Source: Microvirga aerilata | GTDB lineage: Bacteria > Pseudomonadota > Alphaproteobacteria > Rhizobiales > Beijerinckiaceae | Assembly (NCBI RefSeq): GCF_016743775.1 | Contig: NZ_JAEQMY010000014.1 | Span: 62,001 to 126,000, forward strand | Reading direction: 5' to 3' | DNA: 64,000 bases | Shown: positions 24,694 through 33,525 of the stretch, one piece after another | How positions within the stretch are numbered: position 1 is the first letter of the stretch | Layout of the letters: each line of letters opens with the position of its first letter | Made by a program: the position numbers and the translations under genes | The notes under the pieces: generated by a model | Seen by the model: only the letters and a program-made list of their open reading frames with translations | Databases searched by the model: none | What the model was told of the DNA's origin: nothing

Positions 24694-26118
24694 TCATTCG
24701 CTCAACACCCAGGTGTCTTTCGTTCCGCCGCCCTGGCTCGAATTGACCACGAGGGAGCCCTCCGTCAGCGCCACGCGGGTGAGGCCGCCCGGCACGAGCC
24801 GAACGCCGTCCCGGCCCGTGAGGACGAAGGGGCGCAGGTCCACATGGCGCGGTGCAAGGCCCTTTTCCGTGAAGACCGGGCTTGTCGAGAGGGCGAGCGT
24901 CGGCTGCGCGATGTAGTTGTCGGGAGCTGCCAGGACCCGGGACTTGAACTGCTCGCAGGCCTCCTTCGTCGCATGAGGCCCCACGAGCATGCCGTAGCCG
25001 CCCGAGCCGTTGACCTCCTTGACGACGAGCTCGTGCAGGTTGTCGACCACATAGGAAAGCGACTCCCGCTCGCGGCAGCGCCAGGTGGGCACGTTTTTCA
25101 GGATCGGCTCCTCGCCCATGTAGAAGCGCACGAAGTCGGGCACGTAGGAGTACATGGCCTTGTCGTCGGCAACCCCCGTCCCCGGCGCATTGGCGATGGC
25201 CACATTGCCGGCGCGGTAGGCGGCGATCAGGCCTGGCACCCCAAGAGCCGAATCGGGGCGGAACACCAGGGGGTCGAGGAAGTCGTCGTCGATGCGGCTG
25301 TAGATCACGTCGACGCGCTTCGGCCCTTCGGTGGTGCGCATGTAGACCATTTCGTCGCGCACGAAGAGATCCCGCCCCTCGACCAGCTCCACGCCCATGC
25401 GGTCGGCCAGGAAGCTGTGCTCGTAATAGGCGGAGTTGAGGGCGCCTGGCGTGAGAAGAACCACGGTCGGGTCCCAGGGGCTGCTCGACGGAGCCACGGA
25501 TTTGAGGGTGCCCAGCAGCTCGTCCACGTAATTCTCGATCGGCCGGATGCGCTGCATCCCCACGAGCTCGGGGAAGAGGCGCATCATCACCTCCCGGTTC
25601 TCCAGCATGTAGGAGACCCCGGAGGGGGTGCGCAGGTTGTCCTCGAGCACGTAGAAGTCCTGGTCGTCGACCCGGACGATGTCGATGCCGGCCACCTGCA
25701 CGTAGATGTCGCTGTTGAGCGACAGTCCATGCATCTGCGGCCGGTAATAAGGATTGAGATAAACGAGCTCCGGCGGAACGATCCCGGCGCGCAGGATCTC
25801 CCGGGGCCCATAAATGTCCTTCAGGAACATGTTCAGCGCCTTGACCCGCTGCTCGAGCCCACGCGAGAGGCGGGCCCATTCCTGTCCCGACAGAATGCGC
25901 GGGATGATGTCGAACGGGATCAGCCGTTCCTCGGCTTCCGTGTTGCCGTAGACCGCGAACGTGATTCCCACCCGGCGGAAGAAAAGCTCCGCCTCCTCGC
26001 GGCGGTGCTCCAGCAGTTGCGGCGGCGCGGATTTCAGCCAGTCCTGAAGGACCCGGTAGGCATCCCTGCTCTGACCGTCATGGCCGTTCATCTCGTCGAA
26101 GATCGCACGTGCCGCCAC
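24694..26118 (-). CDS. Circularly permuted ATP-grasp peptide ligase
   Basis: The 474-residue protein is the circularly permuted ATP-grasp type (older names DUF404/DUF407). RILSGQEWARLSRGLEQRVKALNMFLKDIYG (near residues 93-123), DFYVLEDNLRTPSGVSYMLENR and VVKEVNGSGGYGMLVGP are conserved blocks; the latter is the nucleotide loop. It probably joins amino acids or peptides by an amide bond using ATP. GTG start at 26118 with GAGGAGA upstream. First gene of the Anbu operon. The 179-bp gap upstream of it shows only promoter-sized sequence. Confidence 0.9.
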   Translation of the reverse strand: MAARAIFDEMNGHDGQSRDAYRVLQDWLKSAPPQLLEHRREEAELFFRRVGITFAVYGNTEAEERLIPFDIIPRILSGQEWARLSRGLEQRVKALNMFLKDIYGPREILRAGIVPPELVYLNPYYRPQMHGLSLNSDIYVQVAGIDIVRVDDQDFYVLEDNLRTPSGVSYMLENREVMMRLFPELVGMQRIRPIENYVDELLGTLKSVAPSSSPWDPTVVLLTPGALNSAYYEHSFLADRMGVELVEGRDLFVRDEMVYMRTTEGPKRVDVIYSRIDDDFLDPLVFRPDSALGVPGLIAAYRAGNVAIANAPGTGVADDKAMYSYVPDFVRFYMGEEPILKNVPTWRCRERESLSYVVDNLHELVVKEVNGSGGYGMLVGPHATKEACEQFKSRVLAAPDNYIAQPTLALSTSPVFTEKGLAPRHVDLRPFVLTGRDGVRLVPGGLTRVALTEGSLVVNSSQGGGTKDTWVLSE

Positions 26119-26297
26119 CGGGTCTCCTCAAGCTTCTTTTAAGCAAACACCCGGTGCAAAGATTTGTGCCAGGCCCGCTTCATGAAAGCTTAGTTGCCTA
26201 AAACGTGGGACTTCAAGCGATACCAAGGGATACCGGCGGCAGGTGACGCTGAGAAAAGGGGCAGATGCGCAGGAAAGAGGCAGCCTCGCCCGCAGAG

Positions 26298-27302
26298 CTA
26301 TTCGACGAGCGAGAACTCCAGCAACAATGTTCTTTGCAGCGCGCTGAAATTGTTGTCCGAGATCAGGCTGAGAACGATCTCGCTCCCCTCCCGATGAACC
26401 GCCAGGCCTTCCATGTTGTCCATCTGATGGGAGGCCTGGCTCTCGTAGATCACCTCGCCGTCCACCCCTGCATTCGGCTTGATCGAGGCGGCCTCGATCC
26501 GGCGAAGGCGGCATCCGAAGCCGCCGAACAGCGAGAAGCGGCGCTCCAGGATCACCACGTCGCCCCCGGGCAGGAAGGCCAGATCCGTCGTATCGAAGCC
26601 ACCGGACCGAACCACCTCGAAGACGCCGGCGCGGGGACCGGTGAGGATGAAGCCGCGGCCGCCTTCCGCAAGCCCGACGAGGGCGCCGGCCAAGGCCGAG
26701 CGCTGAGGTGCGATGCCGATGGCCTCCAGGCCGCCATTGCTGGGCAGATCCTTCAGCTTTTCCGGAACCGGAATGGGAACGCCCCGCACCAGGCCGCCTG
26801 CTCGGCTGCGCTCGAAGCGGATGATGGCGTGGTTGCGCTCCACGCCGATGAAGGCGGCATTCGCCGAGAGGGCGAGGCTCTCCGTGTCGTAGAAGCGCGA
26901 GCGCCGCAAAGGCGTGCCGCTGCTCAACAGCAGGGGCGACAGCACGGCGCCCGAAAGGCCGGCGAGCCGCCCGTCCGCGGTCTCGATCCTTGCCTTCAGC
27001 CATTGGGCATTGTCCGCAAGGGCGATGATGTCCCGACCGTCGCCCGACCGCCACAGGCCGGAAAAGCCCCCGAAGGCCGAGACCGGCGATCTCAAGTCGA
27101 CTCCTGAGCGGAACTGCAGTGCCCCGAAGCGGGTGCGGTCCGGGTCTGTGGTGGAGAGCTGGCTGATCGGCTCCGCCTCGACCTTCACCGCCGTTGCGCT
27201 GCCGAAGGCCTGCGGGCGCTGCGCCAGGGCAACCCCCGCGCAGGTGAGGGCGGCGGCGGCGGCACCGCCGCCGATCAGGACGTTGCGCCGGCTGAGCCTC
27301 AA
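26298..27302 (-). CDS. Tat-exported esterase-like protein of the phytase-like family
   Basis: A 334-residue protein with a twin-arginine signal ([10 protein letters not shown] followed by a hydrophobic Ala run, cut near 28). The rest is a beta-propeller-like chain with [21 protein letters not shown] and GLEAIGIA, then [13 protein letters not shown], as in the esterase-like activity of phytase family. The substrate is unknown. Its ATG overlaps the cobT stop by 4 bp, so it is probably the last gene of the cobS-cobT transcript. Confidence 0.82.
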   Translation of the reverse strand: MRLSRRNVLIGGGAAAAALTCAGVALAQRPQAFGSATAVKVEAEPISQLSTTDPDRTRFGALQFRSGVDLRSPVSAFGGFSGLWRSGDGRDIIALADNAQWLKARIETADGRLAGLSGAVLSPLLLSSGTPLRRSRFYDTESLALSANAAFIGVERNHAIIRFERSRAGGLVRGVPIPVPEKLKDLPSNGGLEAIGIAPQRSALAGALVGLAEGGRGFILTGPRAGVFEVVRSGGFDTTDLAFLPGGDVVILERRFSLFGGFGCRLRRIEAASIKPNAGVDGEVIYESQASHQMDNMEGLAVHREGSEIVLSLISDNNFSALQRTLLLEFSLVE

Positions 27303-29200
27303 GCGTGAACCTTGCGCCGGGGCGCCGCGCCCCGGGTCGGGGGTGCCGCGTTTTCCTCGAAGAGCTCCGCCAGCTTCTCGGTCATGACGCCGCCGAGCTC
27401 CTCCGCATCCACGATGGTCACGGCGCGGCGGTAATAGCGCGTCACGTCATGGCCGATGCCGATGGCGATGAGCTCCACGGGCGAGCGGGTCTCGATCTCG
27501 TTGATGATGAAGCGCAGATGCCGCTCGAGATAGTTGCCGGGATTGACCGACAGGGTCGAGTCGTCCACCGGCGCGCCGTCCGAGATCACCATCAGGATGC
27601 GCCGCTGCTCGGGCCGCGCCAGGAGGCGCTTGTGCGCCCAGTCGAGGGCCTCGCCGTCGATGTTCTCTTTCAGCAGGCCCTCGCGCATCATCAGCCCGAG
27701 ATTTTTCCGCGCCCGCCGCCAAGGGGCATCCGCCGACTTGTAGATGATGTGGCGCAGATCGTTCAGGCGGCCCGGATTGGCGGGCTTGCCGGCCTGCAGC
27801 CAGGTCTCGCGCGCCTGCCCGCCCTTCCAGGCGCGGGTGGTGAAGCCCAGGATCTCCACCTTCACGCCGCAGCGCTCGAGCGTCCTGGCCAGAATGTCGG
27901 CGCAGGTGGCCGCCACGGTGATCGGGCGTCCGCGCATGGAGCCCGAATTGTCGAGGAGCAGCGTCACCACCGTATCGCGGAAATTGGTGTCCTGCTCCTG
28001 CTTGAAGCTCAGGGGCTGGTATGGATCCATGATGATGCGCGGCAGCCGCACGGGATCGAGCGTGCCTTCCTCGAGGTCGAACTCCCAGGACCGGTTCTGC
28101 TGCGCCATCAGGCGGCGCTGCAGGCGATTGGCGAGGCGCCCGACGACGCCCTGGAGATGTGCGAGCTGCTTGTCGAGATAGGCGCGAAGCCGGGTCAGCT
28201 CGTCCGCGTCGCAGAGATCCTCCGCATGGATCATCTCGTCGAACTTCTGGCTGAACGCCTTGTAGTCGGGCCCGCGCGCCTCGTTGGATCGGGACGGCGG
28301 ACGCCAGGACTCGCCGGCATCTTCGGAATCGGCCTCCTCGGACTCCTCGGGCAGCTCCCCGGAGGGGCCGTCGGATTCCTCCGTGGCGCCGTCCTCGATG
28401 TCGTCGCTCGCGTCCTCGCTGACTTCCACCTCGGCGCGGTCGCCCTGGCTCTCCTGCTCCGATTCGCCCTCGCCCTGCTGCTCCTGCTGCTCGGATTCGT
28501 TTTCGTCCTCGTTCTCCTCGTCCTCCGAGTCGAGGGCTGCATCGTCGGCCATGTCGAGGGAGGAGAGCAGCTCACGGATGGAGCGGGCAAAGCTGCGCTG
28601 GTTCTCGATGTTCTTGAGCAGTCCATCGAGGTCGCGCCCGGCGCGGTCCTCGATGAAGTCGCGCCAGAGATCGACGATCTTGGCGGCGGCCGCCGGCGGC
28701 CTGGCGCCGGTCAGGCGCTCGCGCACCATGAGGGCGAGCGCGTCTTCGAGCGGCGCATCGGCCCGGTCCGTGATGTCCTCGTACTTGCCGCCGCGATGGT
28801 AGCGGTCCTCCAGCATCGCCGAGATGTTGGACGAGATGCCGGCCATCCGCCGCGAGCCGATAGATTCCACACGCGCCTGCTCGACCGCGTCGAACACGGC
28901 GCGGGCGGCCTGGCCTTCGGGGGCGAGCTTGCGGTGAAGGGTGGTGTCGTGGCAGGCGAGCCGCAGGGCCATGGCGTCGGCATTGCCGCGCAGGATCGCC
29001 ACGTCCTGCGCGGTGAGCCGCCGCGGCGGCTCCGGCAGGCGGGCCTTGTCCTGGCCCATGAGCACCGGACGGTCGGACGCGAAGGCCACCTCGAGGTCGG
29101 GCTTGCGGGCGATCGCCTTCATGGTGCCGGCGATGGAGCGCTTCAGCGGCTCCGCCGGCGCTTCCTTCTTCTCACCTGGCTTGCGGTTCGAGATGGACAT
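27299..29200 (-). CDS. cobT: Aerobic cobaltochelatase subunit CobT
   Basis: A 633-residue protein with an N-terminal helical domain, a very acidic middle (about 215-300, Glu/Asp/Gln/Ser) and a C-terminal von Willebrand A-type domain whose MIDAS motif is [12 protein letters not shown]. With CobS and CobN it inserts cobalt into hydrogenobyrinate a,c-diamide in the aerobic vitamin B12 pathway. GAGAGGTGAG precedes the ATG. The acidic spacer is long but typical of CobT. It lies 140 bp behind cobS, the gap being filled by a dispersed repeat. Confidence 0.94.
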   Translation of the reverse strand: MSISNRKPGEKKEAPAEPLKRSIAGTMKAIARKPDLEVAFASDRPVLMGQDKARLPEPPRRLTAQDVAILRGNADAMALRLACHDTTLHRKLAPEGQAARAVFDAVEQARVESIGSRRMAGISSNISAMLEDRYHRGGKYEDITDRADAPLEDALALMVRERLTGARPPAAAAKIVDLWRDFIEDRAGRDLDGLLKNIENQRSFARSIRELLSSLDMADDAALDSEDEENEDENESEQQEQQGEGESEQESQGDRAEVEVSEDASDDIEDGATEESDGPSGELPEESEEADSEDAGESWRPPSRSNEARGPDYKAFSQKFDEMIHAEDLCDADELTRLRAYLDKQLAHLQGVVGRLANRLQRRLMAQQNRSWEFDLEEGTLDPVRLPRIIMDPYQPLSFKQEQDTNFRDTVVTLLLDNSGSMRGRPITVAATCADILARTLERCGVKVEILGFTTRAWKGGQARETWLQAGKPANPGRLNDLRHIIYKSADAPWRRARKNLGLMMREGLLKENIDGEALDWAHKRLLARPEQRRILMVISDGAPVDDSTLSVNPGNYLERHLRFIINEIETRSPVELIAIGIGHDVTRYYRRAVTIVDAEELGGVMTEKLAELFEENAAPPTRGAAPRRKVHA

Positions 29201-29212
29201 CTCACCTCTCCT

Positions 29213-29330
29213 GTCATTCCCGCTTTGTCATCCCCGCGAAGGCGGGGATCCATAAACACGGGCCGTATTCCAGCCCTTCGGCGTTAGCGGTTATGGATTC
29301 CGGGCTCGGCTTTCGCCGCCCCGGAATGAC
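29213..29330. repeat. Dispersed intergenic repeat, type A
   Basis: Between cobS and cobT a palindromic unit starts GTCATTCCCGC, holds ATCCCCGCG-type inverted arms (GTCATCCCCGCGAAGGCGGGG near 29227) and ends CCGGAATGAC. Related units occur at 31445-31544, 39451-39546 and 58607-58854. Confidence 0.75.
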
Positions 29331-29340
29331 AGGGTTCGTG

Positions 29341-30330
29341 CTACGACAGCACCATGTTCACGGCGCTCTCCGGCAGTTCCTTGCCGAAGGAGCGCTGGTA
29401 GAACTCGGCCACCAGAGCGCGCTCGAGCTCATCGCACTTGTTGAGGAAGGTGACCCGGAAGGCAAAGCCCGTGTCGCCGAAGATCTCGGCGTTCTCGGCC
29501 CAGGTGATCACCGTGCGCGGGCTCATGACGGTGGAGAGATCCCCGTTCATGAAGGCCGAGCGGGTGAGATCCGCCACGCGCACCATCTTGTTGACGATGT
29601 CGCGGCCCGCCGGATCCTCCTGGTAGTGCCGGGCCTTGGAGAGGACGATGTCCACCTCCTTGTCGTGCGGCAGGTAGTTCAGGGTGGTGACGATGGACCA
29701 GCGGTCCATCTGGCCCTGGTTGATCTGCTGGGTGCCGTGATAAAGGCCCGAGGTGTCGCCGAGACCCACCGTGTTGGCGGTGGCGAACAGCCGGAAGGCC
29801 GGGTGGGGCCGGATCACGCGCTTCTGGTCGAGAAGGGTGAGCTTGCCCGACTGCTCCAGCACGCGCTGGATCACGAACATCACGTCGGGGCGGCCGGCAT
29901 CGTACTCGTCGAACACGAGGGCCACGTTGTTCTGGAGCGCCCAGGGCAGGATGCCGTCCTGGAAGGCGGTGACCTGCTTGCCCTCCTGGAGAACGATGGC
30001 GTCCTTGCCGACGAGGTCGATGCGGGAGACGTGGCTGTCCAGGTTCACGCGCACGCAGGGCCAGTTCAGGCGGGCGGCCACCTGCTCGATATGGGTCGAC
30101 TTGCCGGTGCCGTGGTAGCCCGTGATCATCACGCGGCGGTTGCGGGCGAAGCCCGCCAGAATGGCCAGGGTCGTGTCCCGGTCGAACAGGTAGTCGGGAT
30201 CGAGATCGGGCACATGCTGTTCGGCTTGCGAAAAGGCCGGGACCTCCAGATCCGAGTCGATGCCGAAGACCTGTCGCACGGACACCTTCATGTCCGGCGT
30301 AAGGGTCGCAGTCTCGGTATGTGCCGTCAT
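29341..30330 (-). CDS. cobS: Aerobic cobaltochelatase subunit CobS
   Basis: The 329-residue AAA+ ATPase has Walker [10 protein letters not shown], Walker [12 protein letters not shown] and the sensor stretch [21 protein letters not shown], as in CobS. It forms a chaperone-like complex with CobT that drives CobN for cobalt insertion. GAGAGG precedes the ATG. Order J-domain protein, cobS, cobT on one strand is common in Rhizobiales. A promoter is expected in the 115 bp upstream. Confidence 0.95.
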   Translation of the reverse strand: MTAHTETATLTPDMKVSVRQVFGIDSDLEVPAFSQAEQHVPDLDPDYLFDRDTTLAILAGFARNRRVMITGYHGTGKSTHIEQVAARLNWPCVRVNLDSHVSRIDLVGKDAIVLQEGKQVTAFQDGILPWALQNNVALVFDEYDAGRPDVMFVIQRVLEQSGKLTLLDQKRVIRPHPAFRLFATANTVGLGDTSGLYHGTQQINQGQMDRWSIVTTLNYLPHDKEVDIVLSKARHYQEDPAGRDIVNKMVRVADLTRSAFMNGDLSTVMSPRTVITWAENAEIFGDTGFAFRVTFLNKCDELERALVAEFYQRSFGKELPESAVNMVLS

Positions 30331-30445
30331 AGGGGCCTCTCGGTCTTGTTCAGTGTCGTGACGATGTCATGGGCTTCTTAAACCCCATGACTAGATGGTG
30401 CAATTTCCTAATAAGCCTAGCGAGCCTGTCTGAAAGGATATGCTT

Positions 30446-31075
30446 TCAGCACAGGCCGGCGCTTTTGAGGGTGTCGTGCGCCTTGATGATGTCGCGCAGG
30501 CGCTCCTCGAAGGAGCGGTCGCCCCCGTTGGCATCGGGATGGAACCGCTTCACCAGGGACTTGTACTGGGCCTTGATGGCCGGCCCGTCGGCGGTCTCGT
30601 CGAGGCCGAGGATGTCGAGGGCGCGGCGCACCGCTCCCGTGTAGCGCGGACGCTTCGGCTCGGCCGGCGCCCGGCGCGCCTTGGCCTGGGTGAAGTCCTC
30701 GCCTTTGAGAATGCCCAAAGGATCCACATAGGCCCAGTCCCGGGTCTCCTGCTGGGCGCTCTGCCCCTCGCCGTTCCCGGCGGCGTTCACGCCCATGGCC
30801 CAGGTCGGACGATGGCCGATGATGGCATCCTTCTGGTAGGCCGCCACGGCCGAGTCTGACATGCCGGTGAAATAGTTGTAGGAGGCGTTGTACTCGCGCA
30901 CGTGCTGCAGGCAGAAGCGCCAGTACTGGCCCTCCCGGTCCCGCCCCTTGGGCGCGCGGTATTCGCCCGCGGCCTTGCAGGAGGGGTGCTCGCAGACGGG
31001 TCCCTTGGCTTCCTGCGGCTCGTCCGAGGAAGGCTTGATGCGGATGCTGTCGAAAAGAGGCGAGTTGAGATCCAT
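30446..31075 (-). CDS. J-domain (DnaJ-like) protein
   Basis: A 209-residue protein with its J domain at the C-terminus: ALDILGLDETADGPAIKAQYKSLVKRFHPDANGG has the diagnostic HPD tripeptide (near residue 177; shown here as family signature). The N-terminal half is a Cys/His-bearing region (CEHPSCKAAGEYRAP, then RFCLQHVREYN), possibly zinc-binding. It would stimulate a DnaK-type ATPase for an unknown client; the constant position upstream of cobS hints at cobaltochelatase or iron-sulfur links, as inference only. Confidence 0.88.
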   Translation of the reverse strand: MDLNSPLFDSIRIKPSSDEPQEAKGPVCEHPSCKAAGEYRAPKGRDREGQYWRFCLQHVREYNASYNYFTGMSDSAVAAYQKDAIIGHRPTWAMGVNAAGNGEGQSAQQETRDWAYVDPLGILKGEDFTQAKARRAPAEPKRPRYTGAVRRALDILGLDETADGPAIKAQYKSLVKRFHPDANGGDRSFEERLRDIIKAHDTLKSAGLC

Positions 31076-31164
31076 GATTCAGCGATTATGAGTGGCTTGA
31101 GGCCTTGCGCCAAGGCCTGAGAGCTTTTCGCCGCAGACCCGTTCAAAAAGGTTTACAAATCAGC

Positions 31165-31431
31165 ATGACCCTCGCCCGCTGGATCACACAAACATTGCAG
31201 GAGCGCCTGCAGCCGACAGAGCTGACCGTCACCGACGAATCAGAGCAGCATCACGGCCATTCAGGATGGCGGGAGGGCGGTGAAACTCACTTCCACGTTT
31301 ATATCGTGTCCGAGGCCTTCTCCGGCAAGAGCCGGGTCGCCCGTCACCGCCTCGTGAACGAGGTGTTGAAGGAGACTTTCGACAAGGGCCTGCACGCCCT
31401 GGCGATCCAGGCCAAGGCGCCGGGGGAGTAG
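31165..31431 (+). CDS. BolA-family protein
   Basis: An 88-residue protein with the BolA class II-like KH fold: ITQTLQERLQPTELTVTDES, HHGHSGWREGGETHFHVYIVSEAF and a C-terminal ETFDKGLHALAIQAKAP with the conserved His. It binds iron-sulfur clusters together with monothiol glutaredoxins. The ATG at 31165 (AGCATG after a Lys-rich leader) gives the usual length; the upstream frame to 31105 overlaps no family sequence. Divergent from the J-domain gene. Confidence 0.9.
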   Translation: MTLARWITQTLQERLQPTELTVTDESEQHHGHSGWREGGETHFHVYIVSEAFSGKSRVARHRLVNEVLKETFDKGLHALAIQAKAPGE

Positions 31432-31444
31432 AGGCGAAGGCCGG

Positions 31445-31544
31445 TGTCATTCCCGGAAGGACGCGCAGCGGAGCGGAAGGGAATCCACTCACACGCGCAG
31501 CAGCATGGATCCCCTTCCCGGTCCTGCGGACCGCCGGGGATGAC
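31445..31544. repeat. Dispersed intergenic repeat, type A
   Basis: The unit starts GTCATTCCCGG and ends CCGGGGATGAC, with GGGAATCCACTCACAC inside; GATCCCCTTCCCGG forms the opposing arm. It fills the gap between bolA and the convergent thiolase gene. The same internal phrase (ATCCACTCACACGC) recurs at 58793. Confidence 0.75.
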
Positions 31545-31559
31545 CAAGCCCCTGCCTGG

Positions 31560-32726
31560 TCACTTGATCCGCTCAAGCACGCTCACGTAGTTCGCCACCG
31601 CGGCACCACCCATGTTGAAGATGCCGCCGAGCACCGGGTTCCTCACCTGGATGCCGCCGGCCTCCTCGCAGAGCTGCATGGCGGAGAGCGCGTGCATGGA
31701 GACGCCTGTGGCTCCGATGGGATGACCCTTGGCCTTGAGGCCGCCCGACGGGTTGACCGGCAGCCTGCCGTCGCGGTTGGTCCAGCCTTCCTTTACGGCA
31801 ATCGCACCCTGCCCCCGAGGGGTCAGGCCCATCGCTTCGTACTCGATGAGTTCGGCGATGGTGAAGCAGTCATGGGTTTCGACGAAGGAGAGGTCGGAGA
31901 GCTGGATGCCGGCCTGGGCCAAAGCCCGCTGCCAGGCTTCCGCGCAGCCTTCGAATTCGATGATGTCGCGCTTCGACATGGGCAGGAAGTCCTGCGCATG
32001 GGCCGAGGCCCGGAACGCCACCGCGCGGGGCATGCGCAGCGCCGTCTCGGTGTCCGTCAGCACCAGGGCGGCGGCACCGTCGGACACCAGGGAGCAATCG
32101 GTGCGCTTCAGGGGACCTGCCACGAAGGGGTTTTTCTCGCTCTCGGCCCGGCAGAACTCGAAACCCAGATCCTTGCGCATCTGCGCGTAAGGGTTGTCGA
32201 CCCCGTTCTTGTGGTTCTTGGCTGCGATGAGGGCGAGCGCATCGGATTGGTCGCCGTAGCGCTGAAAGTAGGTTCCGGCGATCTTGCCGAACACGCCGGC
32301 AAAGCCGCCCGGGGTCTCGCCATCCTCCGGAAGGTAGGAGGCCTTCAGCAGGTTCTTGCCGATCTCGGCCCCCGGCGTGCGGGTCATCTGCTCGACGCCC
32401 ACCACCAGCACGGTCCTGGCGCGCTTGGCCTCGATGGTCTTGATCGCCTGATGCACGGCAGCCGAACCGGTCGCGCAGGCATTCTCGACCCGGGTCGCCG
32501 GCTTGAAGCGGAACCGGTCGCTGGCCTGGAAGACCAGGGAGGCGGTGAAGTCCTGGGCCGAGAAGCCGGCGTTGAAATGGCCGAGCACCACCTCGTCCAC
32601 ATCCTCAGGCCCGATGCCGGCATGCTCCAGGGCCTCGGCCGTGACGCGGACGATCAAGCTCTCGACGGTCTCGTTCTCGAGCTTGCCAAAGGGGGTGTGA
32701 GCCCAGCCGACGATGCAGGCGGTCAT
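31560..32726 (-). CDS. Thiolase-family acetyl-CoA acetyltransferase
   Basis: The 388-residue protein is of the SCP2-thiolase-like type: catalytic Cys84 in ENACATGSAA, His in VETHDCFT, and the C-terminal GHPIGATG motif with GGIFNMGGAAVANYV. It would transfer acyl groups between coenzyme A thioesters, perhaps in fatty acid or aromatic breakdown. The second active-site Cys of classic thiolases is not where expected, as usual for this subgroup. Substrate unknown. It stands alone. Confidence 0.88.
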   Translation of the reverse strand: MTACIVGWAHTPFGKLENETVESLIVRVTAEALEHAGIGPEDVDEVVLGHFNAGFSAQDFTASLVFQASDRFRFKPATRVENACATGSAAVHQAIKTIEAKRARTVLVVGVEQMTRTPGAEIGKNLLKASYLPEDGETPGGFAGVFGKIAGTYFQRYGDQSDALALIAAKNHKNGVDNPYAQMRKDLGFEFCRAESEKNPFVAGPLKRTDCSLVSDGAAALVLTDTETALRMPRAVAFRASAHAQDFLPMSKRDIIEFEGCAEAWQRALAQAGIQLSDLSFVETHDCFTIAELIEYEAMGLTPRGQGAIAVKEGWTNRDGRLPVNPSGGLKAKGHPIGATGVSMHALSAMQLCEEAGGIQVRNPVLGGIFNMGGAAVANYVSVLERIK

Positions 32727-32833
32727 GGATGTCTCCTCGAAGATATGTTGTTGACCTTAAGGTGGCCCTCTTTTGGGCATTCAGCAAGCCGCACCAGCGC
32801 AGGTCAGGCACGCTTTAAAGGCGTGGGGCCAAA

Positions 32834-32885
32834 GGCTTGAGCTTAGGGCTTGAGCTTGGGGGTTGAGCTTGGGGCTTGAGCCCGA
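32834..32885. repeat. Four tandem 13-bp repeats
   Basis: GGCTTGAGCTTAG, GGCTTGAGCTTGG, GGGTTGAGCTTGG and GGCTTGAGCCCGA follow one another without a gap. The array lies between the divergent thiolase and LOG genes and ends about 50 bp before the LOG start, so it may affect its promoter or be a neutral slippage-prone repeat. Confidence 0.85.
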
Positions 32886-32936
32886 CCTCGTCCTGTCGTT
32901 CATCGATGGATGACGCGAATCACGAAGGATCCCCCC

Positions 32937-33515
32937 ATGCGCCTGTGTGTCTTCTGCGGCTCGAATGCCGGCCAGGATCCCGTCTATCTCCAGATGGCGC
33001 GGTCCCTGGGCGAGATCATGGCCGGCCAGGGCATCGAACTGGTCTATGGCGGCGCCTCGGTCGGCCTCATGGGAGCGGTGGCCGATGCGGCTCTCGCGAA
33101 GGGCGGGCACGTGATCGGCGTGATGCCGCAGGCGCTCGTCGAGAAGGAGATCGCCCATCGTGGATTGAGCGACCTGCGGGTGGTGGGCTCCATGCACGAG
33201 CGCAAGGCCCTCATGGCCGAGCTCGCGGACGGGTTCATCGCCCTGCCCGGGGGCCTGGGCACCTTCGAGGAACTGTTCGAGGTCTGGACCTGGGCGCAGC
33301 TCGGCTATCACCGCAAGCCCTGCGCCCTGCTCAACGCGGGCGGCTTCTACGACAAGCTCACGGACTTCCTCGACGACGTGGTCGAGCGCGGCTTCGTCAA
33401 GTCGATGCACCGGGCCATGCTGATCGTCGAGAAGGAGCCTGCCGCGCTGATCGAGGCGATTCGCGTCTACGAGCCGCCCAAGGTCGACAAGTGGATCAAA
33501 GCAGGCGAGCGCTGA
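32937..33515 (+). CDS. LOG-family cytokinin riboside phosphoribohydrolase
   Basis: A 192-residue protein with the LOG motifs: MRLCVFCGSNAGQDP at the N-terminus, GSMHERKA (Arg89, Lys90) and PGGLGTFEELFEVWTW (104-119). The family cleaves the base from nucleoside 5'-monophosphates; in plant-associated bacteria it releases active cytokinin, elsewhere it may salvage purines. The ATG at 32937 with AAGGA 9 bases upstream is preferred over 32910. Confidence 0.9.
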   Translation: MRLCVFCGSNAGQDPVYLQMARSLGEIMAGQGIELVYGGASVGLMGAVADAALAKGGHVIGVMPQALVEKEIAHRGLSDLRVVGSMHERKALMAELADGFIALPGGLGTFEELFEVWTWAQLGYHRKPCALLNAGGFYDKLTDFLDDVVERGFVKSMHRAMLIVEKEPAALIEAIRVYEPPKVDKWIKAGER

Positions 33516-33525
33516 TCCGGTCCCG

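Noticed and set aside
27305-29287. Very long plus-strand frame opposite cobT (also similar ones opposite priA, the SUV3-like helicase and atpD)
   Set aside because: Shadow frames typical of GC-rich DNA; the opposite-strand proteins have clear families and these do not.
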